DNA from: Bagarius yarrelli
Taxonomy: Eukaryota; Chordata; Actinopteri; Siluriformes; Sisoridae
Reading direction: 5' to 3'
Length of the DNA: 64,000 bases
Assembly (NCBI GenBank): GCA_005784505.1
Contig: VCAZ01000122.1
Coordinates: 138,284 to 202,283 of the forward strand
A program made the translations under genes and the position numbers. Under the pieces are notes generated by a model. The model searched no databases, had not been told where the DNA came from, and saw nothing but the letters and a program-made list of their open reading frames with translations. How positions within the stretch are numbered: position 1 is the stretch's first letter; each line of letters begins with the position of its first letter. Shown piece after piece: positions 13,461 to 23,793 of the stretch.

Positions 13461-13600
13461 AGTGGTAGCTCAGTAGTTGGACTGCTAATTGGGAAGTCAT
13501 AGGTTCAATACCCAGCACCACCAACATGCCACTGCTGAGGCCTTGGGCAACCCCTTTAACCCTGAACTACTTTAAAAATATGAGATTAATTTAAGTCGCT
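13461..13600 (+). mobile_element. tRNA-derived SINE, family B fragment
   Basis: Has a clear tRNA-like head: A-box-like GTGGTAGCTCAGTAGTTGG and B-box-like AGGTTCAATACCC. It is followed by 'ccactgctgaggccttgggcaa' and 'cctttaaccctgaac'. Related, more decayed pieces recur throughout the window. Confidence 0.8.
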
Positions 13601-13864
13601 ATGATTCAGGGGCGTAAATGCAAAGGTGTGTTTCAGATGATTGTATGATGTACTCTAATGTTTAGTGTAGGACCGCGAGATGGGTTCTAGCAGCTCCGAT
13701 AAAACTCTGGCATATTTTACTGAGCAAATGTTTTTTCACATTAAATCCATGTAACAGGAGTTACAAATGTATCACACAACATAGGCCAGTCTCATTCGAC
13801 CTACATATCATCAATCATCTTAAAATTGTTTTCACATTCAGCATCAGGACCTGGTAGCCCTGCC

Positions 13865-14020
13865 CCTTTTACATTCACAGCATTTGGCAGACACTATTAT
13901 ACAAAGCAATTTTTTCAATCTAACTATGCAGTTAAGTGTTTAGGGCCCTGCTTAGGGGCCCAGCAATGGTAGCTTAGTGATGCTGACAATCGAACCAGTG
14001 ACCCTCATCCAACACCGTTC
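13865..14020 (-). mobile_element. SINE family B fragment, inverted
   Basis: Carries 'acatttacagcatttggcagac'-like tail sequence then 'agggccctgcttaggggccc' and 'aatcgaacc', the reverse complement of the family B body and B box. Confidence 0.7.
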
Positions 14021-14564
14021 ACAAATTTTCCTCTACTTAAAGCAAAGTTGTGAGGGTTAAGTGCATAAAGTGCCCAACATTTACACTTGGGGTTTTTTTT
14101 TTTTCAATTTTTACCATAATGTTTATAATAAAACCAGTTAGCTTGCTAGCTAAGGTTTGGTGTTTTAATAGCTGGTTAAATCTCCTGATTTCATTTAGCT
14201 AAACATCCTGAAAATTTTTTTTATTATCATCAACAGTGATGCTAGTTAGACTTGCTAGCTAACTTATTTTTGCTTTTATCTAATGTTTGTACTTCCTCTT
14301 TAGCTAGAAGGAGTACGCTTGCAGGATCCCGACGTGAAGACTAACTAGAACTTACATCTGTACGTCTTTCAGAAAAGTTCTTATTACCAGTTAGATTGAT
14401 TTTAATCTGGTTTCGACTTCTTAATTTCAGTGACAGTAAATGCTTGTTTGATTACTGGCTAATGCTCTGCTTCAGGGGTGATGATGTAATACTAAATACG
14501 TAAAACTCGTATGTAATAATAAACTGAACTGAAGGATGAGACTCAAATTTACGACTTACATTTA

Positions 14565-14665
14565 TACAACTGAGCAATTGGGGGTTAAGGGCCTTCTTCA
14601 GCAGTGGTAACTTGGAGATACTGGGAATGGAACCCTCAATCTTTTGGTTAGCAGTTTAAGGCTAA
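14565..14665 (-). mobile_element. SINE family B fragment, inverted
   Basis: Contains 'aactgagcaattgggggtta', 'agggccttcttcagcagtgg' and 'gggaatggaaccctcaatc' in inverted family B order. It lies just downstream of the kcns3 stop codon. Confidence 0.65.
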
Positions 14666-14801
14666 CAATACTTTCGGATGCAGCAAAAATCTCTAATTGT
14701 TTTCAGTGCATTGTAAAACTATAGCTAGTTTGAACGTAGGGCTAATGATGCTAACTAGCATGTTGATTTTCATTTCTAACCAGTAAAAAATAATGCAAAA
14801 G

Positions 14802-16271
14802 TCATATCACAGTATGAGTGTCAATGTCCTGGTTGTCCTTATCGTCTCTGTCACTTTCTGTGCTGCTTCTGGTGGACATACTGTCCAAAATGGAGTTAAA
14901 GGCGTTTCCGTTAGCATAAAAATCGTTCATGCTGAATATAGGAATCCCCGGAATGGGAATTTTTAAATTGCTTCCGTACTGATCCGACTCCACAAGAGCT
15001 TTTTGTCTCTCGTAATACTTGGAAAACTTGTTGAAGATGATAGTGACGGGCAGCGCCACTACAAGAAGGCCACAAACGATGCACAGTGTCCCAATGAGCT
15101 TCCCAGCCAGCGTGACGGGATACGTGTCTCCGTATCCCACAGTGGTCATGCTAATTGTTGCCCACCACCACCCGATAGGAATTGTCTGGAGCTCTGATTC
15201 GTCCTCCTCTCTCTCAGCAAAGTAGACCAGCACGGAAAAGATAGAGATCCCGACGGAGAGGAAAAGGACAAGCAGCCCCACCTCGTGGTAGCTGTGACGC
15301 AAAGTCGCTCCGAGAGACCGGAGTCCCACCGAGTGGCGAGCTAACTTTAGTATCCTAAAGACGCGCATAAGCCTCAGGATCTGCACCACCTTCCCAACAT
15401 TTTCCAGCTCCTCGCTTTCCTCGCCATCTGCTTTTTCCAGCGCCAACGTAGCATAAAAGGGTACCACAGAGACAAAATCAATAATGTTCATGGCATTGCT
15501 AAGGAATTTCCGGAGACACGGTGCTACCGCTAAGCGCACCACAAACTCAAACGTGAACCAGAGCACGCAAAAAGTCTCAAACCCGGTTAGAACTGGGTCC
15601 TCAATGGGCCGTTCGTTAGCGTCCACCTGGTGGAACTCGGGCATGCTGTGAACGCACATGGCCGCGATGCTGATCAGAACTACGCTCAGAGAAACAACTG
15701 CTAGCATCTTAGCAGTGAGCGAATGCCCCGGGTTCTCCAGCCTCAGCCAAAGCTGTTTGCGTTTCTCTGAGCACCAGGTGCCTTCAAACTTCTCGATGTC
15801 CTTCTCCAGCTCTGAAAGCTCCTCCACTGAGGAATCGAAGCTGTCTTGAAATTGTTCATCCTCATTGCGGTCCCATTCGTGCTCCTTTTCACCCTCTTTT
15901 TGCTCATGGAACTTGTTGCTGCAGCACGAGTCCAGATGAAGCTCCTTGATGCCCCAGTACTCCAGCTCCTGGCTGAAGCTGAACACACACAACTCCTCCA
16001 TCAGATGGATTTTTCCTGTTTGATAAAAATTTAGAATGTATCGGAAGCAGCGCGGGTTACGGTCAAAGTAGAACTCGTGCTCTGTGGCGCTGTAGTCATC
16101 GCACAGCTCCAATATGGACGCCTCGGAGCTGCATAGGAGCAAGCGGCCGAGACGAGTGTACGGAAATCGCTGAAGGACCGAGCGAGACACTTTCTGCTTG
16201 AAGCCGCCCACATTTAGGTTAAGAAAGTTCTCGTCCGGGCCGCGCCGGTGCAGGATCTCCCCGTACACCAT
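14802..16271 (-). CDS. kcns3: Kv9.3-like modulatory voltage-gated potassium channel subunit
   Basis: Single-exon frame of 489 codons, as in mammalian KCNS3 (human about 491 residues). Kv9 subunits are electrically silent alone; they join Kv2 tetramers at the plasma membrane and shift gating. Visible in order: T1 domain about 17-115 (NLNVGGFKQ, FDRNPRCFRYILNFYQTGK), S1 188-208, S2 229-250, S3 261-280, S4 298-318 (RLMRVFRILKLARHS), S5 329-350, pore with TTVGYGD at 376-382, S6 388-412. S6 reads VALPVTIIF, lacking the second proline of the PxP motif, typical of silent Kv subunits. The start at 16271 matches the human start (MV-GE--HR-G-DE). The stop TGA is at 14802-14804. Sequence agreement with KCNS3 is strong and continuous; KCNS1 and KCNS2 fit less well. 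Confidence 0.96.
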   Translation of the reverse strand: MVYGEILHRRGPDENFLNLNVGGFKQKVSRSVLQRFPYTRLGRLLLCSSEASILELCDDYSATEHEFYFDRNPRCFRYILNFYQTGKIHLMEELCVFSFSQELEYWGIKELHLDSCCSNKFHEQKEGEKEHEWDRNEDEQFQDSFDSSVEELSELEKDIEKFEGTWCSEKRKQLWLRLENPGHSLTAKMLAVVSLSVVLISIAAMCVHSMPEFHQVDANERPIEDPVLTGFETFCVLWFTFEFVVRLAVAPCLRKFLSNAMNIIDFVSVVPFYATLALEKADGEESEELENVGKVVQILRLMRVFRILKLARHSVGLRSLGATLRHSYHEVGLLVLFLSVGISIFSVLVYFAEREEDESELQTIPIGWWWATISMTTVGYGDTYPVTLAGKLIGTLCIVCGLLVVALPVTIIFNKFSKYYERQKALVESDQYGSNLKIPIPGIPIFSMNDFYANGNAFNSILDSMSTRSSTESDRDDKDNQDIDTHTVI

Positions 16272-16330
16272 GATGGAGTGACAAAAAATAGGGTGGAACA
16301 GAAGTACGGTCAGAGCTACGACTCCATCAC
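16272..16330 (-). promoter_or_regulatory. kcns3: kcns3 5' UTR part of the coding exon, with splice acceptor
   Basis: On the minus strand 'tttgtgtctcag' precedes 16330, giving a good acceptor 59 nt upstream of the ATG. A matching donor (GATGAAG|GTAAAAC) lies near 17687, in front of a GC/CpG-richer stretch at 17810-17930. I infer a non-coding first exon around 17690-17900 and a promoter there. Transcript data would be needed to prove it. Confidence 0.45.
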
Positions 16331-16619
16331 CTGAGACACAAAATCACAAATACACCAAAATGAGACTGAGACAGAAACGAAACGAGAACAAAGCGTTCAA
16401 TCGAGAAGCTTCACATCGGGATTAAACAGGCAGCATGCGTCACACAAAAGGGTCATGAACACATCACGAGCGGTTACCAGTAACCAATCACAGTACAAGA
16501 GGCGGAACCTTTACTGAAGGAGTCTCCATTGTCAATCAGATGTAAAGCTGTAAATTAATAAACACATTCGGACAAAACAAGCGTAAAGAGAGAAACTGTA
16601 GGAGCGAAAAGCAAAAAAA

Positions 16620-16745
16620 GCTCAGGACCAGTAGACCAGTAGATTGTGGGTTCAATTCCCCTTAATCAACTGCTTAGTTATATAAACAAGATGAATGTCT
16701 GGCGTCTACCAAATGCCAACAACGTACTGGACATTGAGTTGTACT
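16620..16745 (+). mobile_element. SINE family B fragment
   Basis: 'ccagtagattgtgggttcaa' (B-box-like) followed by 'aattccccttaatcaactgc' and 'ctaccaaatgcc'. Heavily decayed; lies in the kcns3 5' intron. Confidence 0.5.
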
Positions 16746-17118
16746 GAATAACGAGTGCAGTGATTATTAAGGCATTTTTAAGTCATTTAACATATTAATA
16801 TATTAGATAATAATATATAACGTCAGTCAGAAAGTGGGCGTGTCCAATGACAGGAAACTCACATACTTTACAAATTATTGATTATACTTTGCATTAAAGT
16901 TTATTTCTATACCGGAAAGTGAAATTAAACCGGAAATAACCGGAAAAATAGAAATAAAATAAAACCAATCAATAATAATAATAATAACAATAATAAGTAT
17001 CATGTGGTAAATATATATAAATAAATGCGCACGGAACTGAAATAAGGAGTCAGATTGCAAAAATCTGATCCTGAACTTGGTCTATTTTTGATTTGCTTCA
17101 GTATCTGATTGCAGCGGA

Positions 17119-17222
17119 AAGCAACACACACACACACACACACACAAAGTTTTTCAGTGTGCGTTTCAGTGTGAAGGGACAGAGTGTGTGGTGAACTTGT
17201 TGAACAGTGGAGTGTCACGCCG

Positions 17223-17266
<44 letters not shown>
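17119..17266. repeat. CA tract and GT tract pair
   Basis: (CA)n at 17123-17146 and (GT)n at 17224-17266, about 80 bp apart on the same strand. Complementary tracts could pair in a transcript. Confidence 0.9.
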
Positions 17267-17689
17267 CTTCTACGCGTCTGGTGTCTGATTGCATTATAAA
17301 ATTCCAACCCTGACAAACCAAACACAGCTAATGGATATCGATTCCTCTCTGACGAAGCCAAACAGAAAATCTTTTCACATTATTGGAAGCCTTTCAAATG
17401 GTGTCCTGATTCTGTCCTGAGGGTCTGATCGACTCCCACGTGGGAAGGAATTAGTTTTAATCTCATTAATAATAAGTTTCGGATCAGGTGCATCAGGTGT
17501 GCGGGGAAAAAAGGTCCAAAAGAAAGATTGTTTTTACGCAAAATCTATAATATCTAAATCCGGGCTTTTAATAAAATAATAAAATCCGCGGAAATAAAAC
17601 AAAGATTTTTTTATTTGTTTTATTTATTTTTTTATTTTGAGGGTCAGGTGATAAAAAAAAATTAATAACAAGTAAAATGTTTTACCTTC

Positions 17690-17930
17690 ATCTTAGTCCA
17701 TCCGTCCATCTTTTCAGAAATCCAGCTTTATAATCCAGGGACTTTTTTTCCAGAGACAGAAAGACATGCAGACCGCCAGAGCGCAAAATAGTGAAGTGTT
17801 CAAGTCCCGCAGCCGCCACAGTTACTCTGCGCATGCGCGTAATCCACAAACAGTATCAGCAGCAGTACGTGAGCGCGCTCACACGCGTAGCCGTCACTGG
17901 GAGCGCGCTTCGCGGACGCACTTGTGACCA
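17690..17930 (-). promoter_or_regulatory. kcns3: Probable kcns3 promoter and first non-coding exon
   Basis: Locally CpG-rich (gcgcatgcgcgta, acgcgtagccgtca) in AT-rich surroundings and next to a donor-like site near 17687. Inference from composition and splice signals only. Confidence 0.35.
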
Positions 17931-18038
17931 AATAAATGATTGGTTTGGGAATATTGCGAATGAGAAAAGAATAAAAGAAGATACACAGTTTAAAGCAAAA
18001 ACAATTGTTTAACTGACAAAATATATATATTATATATA

Positions 18039-18067
18039 TTAACAATATATATAATATATATTGTTAA
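18039..18067. repeat. Perfect AT-rich palindrome
   Basis: 14-bp arms (TTAACAATATATAT and its complement) around a single central base, embedded in a longer AT tract 18019-18067. Confidence 0.9.
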
Positions 18068-18360
18068 TACCCCTGTATCCTCCGGCAGTCAGTTAGGATT
18101 TTAGTTATGGAACAAAACAAGCAGCAAACACCGCTTTGAACCTCTCGTTAACATGAGCTGATGGATTTCTCCGCTAGAGGGCGGTGTCGTCACATGGTTC
18201 TGTTACCTGGCAGGTTTAACGTATAAACGCTTTAAAAAGAACTTTTTTTATTAAATTAACCCCAACCCACCCTAGAGTTTATAGCTTAATGACTGCCCCC
18301 TCCTGCTAATGCATTTAGTAACGGAAGATTTGCTTCAGTTTATAGATACGGGGCAAAAAC

Positions 18361-18604
18361 TATTATTATTATTATTATTATTATTAATCATTCATTTATT
18401 TATTCATTCATTAAGGTGTTGGACCACCTAAAGATTGAGGGTTCGATTCCCAACTCCACCAATCCACCATTGCTGGGCCCCTGAGCAAGGCCCTTAACCC
18501 CCAATTGCTCAGTTGTATAAATGTAAGTCGCTCTAAACCTAACATACAGGTTTTTGGACTGTGGAAGTAATAATAATAATAATTATTATTATTATTATTA
18601 TTAT
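18361..18604. repeat. ATT trinucleotide tracts flanking a SINE family B fragment
   Basis: (ATT)n at 18361-18386 and AAT/ATT at 18569-18604. Between them is a family B fragment (18412-18550) with B box GGGTTCGATTCCC, 'ctgagcaaggcccttaaccc' and 'tgtaagtcgctct'. Confidence 0.8.
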
Positions 18605-20030
18605 ACTATTATCTCGTAATTATGAGTTAGTAAGTCATAACGCACCTGCAAGTTCTGTCCACACGAGGGCAGTGTTGATCTTCTAACATACAGAAACACT
18701 GCTCTGATTACTGATTACATAAAACACTTCCTATTGTATTATATTAAACTAATATTAAACCCAACTCTAACGAATCATTTGAGACATTTTATTCTTTGTA
18801 TTCTTGAATATATATAATTGCAAAAAAAAAAAAAATACAACACAATATTTTCTTTCGAACTATAAACATGATCGGTGTCTTTAAGCAGTAGAACTTTGCA
18901 TCCTGCACATACAGAGAGTTATTCATTCATTCTTTTTCCTTCCTGTTGGTTACATCAGCATCCGAGCATAAACAAAAACACAGGGAGTTTATTCTGCCCG
19001 TATAAACGTCTAGTTATATATAAGTATAAAAGTCTAACAGGATATATAAATAGGAAAACAAGCTCTGGTGGAAAAAATCTGTGTGTGTGTGTGTAACAAA
19101 TAGAATAAATGTGAGAAAGAGTAGAAAGTACAATTAAAAAAAAGATTATAGGTGCAAGACACTGCTTCAAAAACGATAAAATCATTAAAGTGGCATTTCA
19201 GTATTTCAGTAATTAAGGTTGTGGCCCCTGGAGAAGGCCCCCTTACTCTTAACTGCCCAGATGATTAAATGCAATAAATGTAAGTCCCTTTGGATAAGGA
19301 CGTCTGCCTAAATTCTAGAAATGTTAATGTAAACTGTCCTCAGAACTTTATCTTAGCAATTTTGCATCCTATGATCGAATATGAGGTTGGGCCCCCTGAC
19401 ACACACATTCTGCACTGTTACCACCAATACAACAGATCAATGGGGCCCCAAAAGTGCATGAGCCCTTAGAATCGCCTTAACCCCCCTCACCTCCCCACCC
19501 CCGAGGACACCAGATATCAAACATATAAAAACTGATTTTGTCAATCAGGATGTTAAAATATAAAAGTGAATCGTTCGGACTCGAACATGATTACAGCAAG
19601 TTGCACCACCTGATTTTGCGGTTCTTATTAAACAGTTAAACCCTGAAAAACATTATACATTAAACAGAAATAAAAAAGTCTGCATACATTAAAAAACGCA
19701 CGCCAGATAAAAGCAATGTAAGCGAAGTGTTAAACGTTTCTGGCTTTCTCCTGGTTTTAGCATTGTTAGCTCGCCATTGCAGAAGGTGAACATGTGACCG
19801 AAATGTTTGTCTTTGCTTCTTTCCGGTACATTGCTTTTATTTGGCATGTGGTTTTTGGTAGATTAAAGAGATCTTTTTAAAGTTTTCTCATGGTCTTCAA
19901 TTGGATACCAACTGTTTCATTTTAAAAGACTTTCTGATTTTCTTCGACATCGTCTGCTTTTAGTTTCCTAAGCGAGGCCTGATGATGTCATATATAAACG
20001 AGGTCGAAAACCATGACGTCACTTTTCTGC
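18605..20030. other. kcns3-wdr35 intergenic spacer
   Basis: Divided by a family B SINE tail at about 19200-19330 ('aatgtaagtccctttggataagg'). TTTATT at about 19834 is a minus-strand AATAAA, a possible wdr35 poly(A) signal about 420 nt past its stop. No gene seen. Confidence 0.5.
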
Positions 20031-20036
20031 TCCTGA

Positions 20037-20165
20037 TGGTTAAAAGGTCAGTCTGCTGATCAGAAAATCATAGATTCGATTTCCAGCACCACCAAGCTAC
20101 CGCTGCAGGGACCCTCAGTTAGATTGAAAAAATAAATACATGTAGGCCACTCTGGATAAAAGCGT
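20037..20165 (+). mobile_element. SINE family B fragment
   Basis: 'aaaggtcagtctgctgatca', 'atagattcgatttccagcac' (B box) and 'taggccactctggataaaag'. Sits in the presumed wdr35 3' UTR region, in antisense orientation to the gene. Confidence 0.65.
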
Positions 20166-20186
20166 GGGGAGAGAAGTAAAACTCAC

Positions 20187-20194
20187 AGAGAAAC

Positions 20195-20238
<44 letters not shown>
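20187..20238. repeat. (GA)n microsatellite in the wdr35 3' flank
   Basis: GA run with one CAGA interruption, beginning about 20 nt downstream of the wdr35 stop codon. Confidence 0.9.
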
Positions 20239-20240
<2 letters not shown>

Positions 20241-20257
20241 GTAAGAGTGAGAGGTTA

Positions 20258-20870
20258 TCAGGTAAGGGAGGAGTGACAGAGGGGACAGTAGCTGTAGCAG
20301 GTGATGTCCTGCTCATAAGCACAGTGTTTACACACACCACACATCCAGAACTGATAATCAGAGATACTCCGACCCGTCACAATACAGGTGGGCAGTTTTC
20401 CCTCCACACTGAAACACAGAAAGAGAGAGAGGAAGAGAGAGAAAATCACATACTTACATACTACATAATCTGTAAAAACGAGTATACAAGGTGAGCAATA
20501 TATTCAAATCGTTAGTATGTGTAAAAAGAGACATAGAGAGCGAGAGGGAGAGACACAGAGAGAGTGAGATAGAGAATGTGAGTGAGAGACAGAAAGAGTT
20601 AGAGAGAGTAAGAAAGAGGGATAGAGATACAGAGAGAGAACATACAGAAAGAGGGATAGAGATACAGTACAGAGAAAGAGAGATAAAGAGAGGGAAATAG
20701 AGAGTGAGGGAGACATAAAGAGAGAGAAAGAGAGAGAGAGTGTGAGTGAGTGGGTGAGTAAGTGAGAGAAAAAGAGAGAGAGAGAAAGATACATAGAGAG
20801 AGAGAGAGAGAGAGAAAAAGAGAGATAGAGAGAGTGAGCGAGAGGGAGATAGAGAGAGAGAGAGAGAGAG

Positions 20871-20942
<72 letters not shown>

Positions 20943-20946
20943 AGAG

Positions 20947-20985
<39 letters not shown>

Positions 20986-21474
20986 GAGAGAGTGAAACAG
21001 AGAGAGAGAGAGAGACCTGTCGTCTGTACTGTCCAGCTGGCTCTTGCGGTTGTCTTTAGGTGGATGTTTGGTGAAGATCTGCAGTGCCAGTTCCTCATAC
21101 TGCTGCCTCTGCTCATCGCTCAGGCTCTCCAGAGACTCCAGCTTAATGAAGGCGCGAGAGCAGGTAGCGAACGCACGGTTAGCCGAGGAGCACACGGCCA
21201 GGAGAGAGTAGATCTCTACGGCGGGGATGATGTCCTCGTAGTCACGCAGGTGGAGGGCTGGAGGAAGAAAGGACGGTGGGAAGAAAGATAGAGATGAAGA
21301 CACGCGTCTCAAAGCGGACACAACATTAATACATGAAAAAAAAACTTTAATTTATTTTAGAATATAAAATAAAATGAAGGGCTTTCTGCTCCATTTACAC
21401 ACCATCCCCTATACACTCATCTAACACTGTCTGGTGGAAATAAACGGCATCCAGACGCTCTTACACACACATAT

Positions 21475-21510
<36 letters not shown>

Positions 21511-21840
21511 CTTGCAGCTACAGGTGGTTTGTTTGGCTTTTGTGAATGTGCGTGTGACCGAAGGAAATTCCAGCCCAGATCCCTACTCCATTAACAGTCA
21601 GTAACATGGTGTACTGTGTGTACTGTGTGTATTGTGTGTATTGTGTGTACTGTGTGTACTGTGTGTACTGTGTGTACCGGTGTTCGTCGCAGTCTCCACG
21701 TTGCCATTGTAAAGTTGCCTTTGAGCAAGCAGAAAGTAGTGATAAGCCTCTGCCCCTCGCCACGCTTTATCTATGATGTGACTGTCTGCGGAGACGGCGT
21801 CCTCTTCTAACAACCCAGCCAGAGCAGAAGTGGCCTGAGG

Positions 21841-21878
<38 letters not shown>

Positions 21879-23758
21879 AGTGGTGTGCAGTCAGGGCCAG
21901 CAAGTCCTTCTCTGCTGGAATAAATGGATAAATTATTCTCTTCATTTCGTAGTTTTTCTCTTGCTGCACTGCTTCCTGTATGTTTATGTTGGATTTTTTG
22001 TCCAATCAGATTTCAGTTTCTATGTGCTGCCATGTTAATCTGATCTACCAAAGGCTTCAGAGTCAGTAGTGCTGCCCATGTAACGTACACAATATAAGTA
22101 ATTGCAGATTGATCATCAGTTAATATTGTGTGTATTTATGACAAATGTTTTTTAGAAAACCATAAAATTCCAAAAGGTTCACACACTTTTCCTTTGCCAC
22201 TTTAGGTGGTACAGTTGTGGTTGTAGTGTAGAGGTTTGGAGTCTTGACAGGGTTTCTTGCTCTAAAAAAAGGGTTTCATCCTCAATATGTGAAATGTTTC
22301 TCTGTCTGTAATGCTACGTTGTGTTGCGTTTTTGTATATTATTGATGGTTTCTGTAATTGTGACGTGATAGTGGTGGTATTAAGAGGTATCATTTGGTTA
22401 AGTCCCCACTAAAGGCCCAGGTACCAAATGCACCACCCGCCACTGCCCCACACACACTATTGTTAGTTTGGCAACAAGTTTATTTAATTGCTGACTGAAA
22501 GAAGAGTCAGCTGCAGTGACACTGTGCGATTGTTACTAATATTTTAGCGACTGTTGTTTGTCTGATTGTACGAATATAATCGCTATGTCCCCCTTGTAGG
22601 ATCTCAGTCGTCATAATGTCAGACTGTGTGATCGTCAAGACTCATCAAAAACAGACACAAAGCAAAAAGATTCGTCTGGAGATTTATTTCAGCTATCCGT
22701 GACACGTTTCGTAACCCGCATTCCATTGCTAAACGGTAGCTAGCAGCAAACAAAAACAATTTATCAGTATTTCATCAGTCTGTGCTGTGTAAAAATATCA
22801 ATATGGCAAAACTATCACAATATTTTTTTACGGCAGTGTATCGATATTTTAAACTCGAGTATCGATACATATTCATATTATGATTTTTTTAACTGATTTA
22901 CATTTACTTTAATATTTAATTGATATTTCAAATATTAATGTTTAATTCCTGTTTTATAGATGTTGATGTAAAAAAGGCAAGATGGTATATGGACGTATGT
23001 TAATGAACCAAAACAAGTGCATTATTATTATAATAACCCTGAAACTGTGAGAAAGAACGAATCCTTGATACTAAGAGAAGAGGAGACAGTTGAGAGATAA
23101 GCGCTACCTCTGACTTTTTGCCCCGGCCTCTGCTCTCCTGAGAGTGTTTGACCTGAGTGTGGTAATCCTCCACCAGCAGGGCGGCGAGCACATACAGCTT
23201 CTTTACCCTCAGTGGCCTTGCACGCTTCTTGGCCTCGTCCTCTGCAATCTGAGACAGAACGATAATCATAAATAGCTTTTCTAATGAAATAATTAATTTA
23301 TATTTACATGCAGAAAAAAAAGCAGATTGAAAACAGCAGCGGATTGAAAAAGAACAACTTTTACATTTTTCACCGAAATGTTTAAAGAGGATCGCAGCCT
23401 CTTTTAGTCCGACACACACACACACACCTTGAACATGAGCTTGGCAGCATCCAGGAAGTGGTGCGCCTTCCTGTAAAGCTCCACTGCCTCAAGAGTCTTC
23501 TTCTTCTCCAGCAGGTGAGAGGCGTATTTAGACAGCAGAGGGCCGATCTCCTTCATGTTGTGATCTTTGGCCAGTTCGACTGCTTTGTTCCACTGAAACA
23601 ATCACACACAAGAATATCGTCGACTTACAGTGTGTGTGTAAGTTATAGAAGAATTGATGCTTCACCTTGGACATTAGTGCCTACTTGCAAATTAACCATG
23701 AAAAAATAAAAAACGTATGGCACTTTACCTACTATTGCTACATACAAACATCTGCTGA

Positions 23759-23793
<35 letters not shown>

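Noticed and set aside
13461..13535. Candidate tRNA gene with A and B boxes
   Set aside because: No complete cloverleaf can be folded by eye, and the sequence continues into the SINE body found in many copies.
20454..21321. Long Ser/Leu-rich frames (220-240 codons) on the minus strand
   Set aside because: They are translations of the (CT)n last intron of wdr35; only 21017-21257 inside is a real exon.
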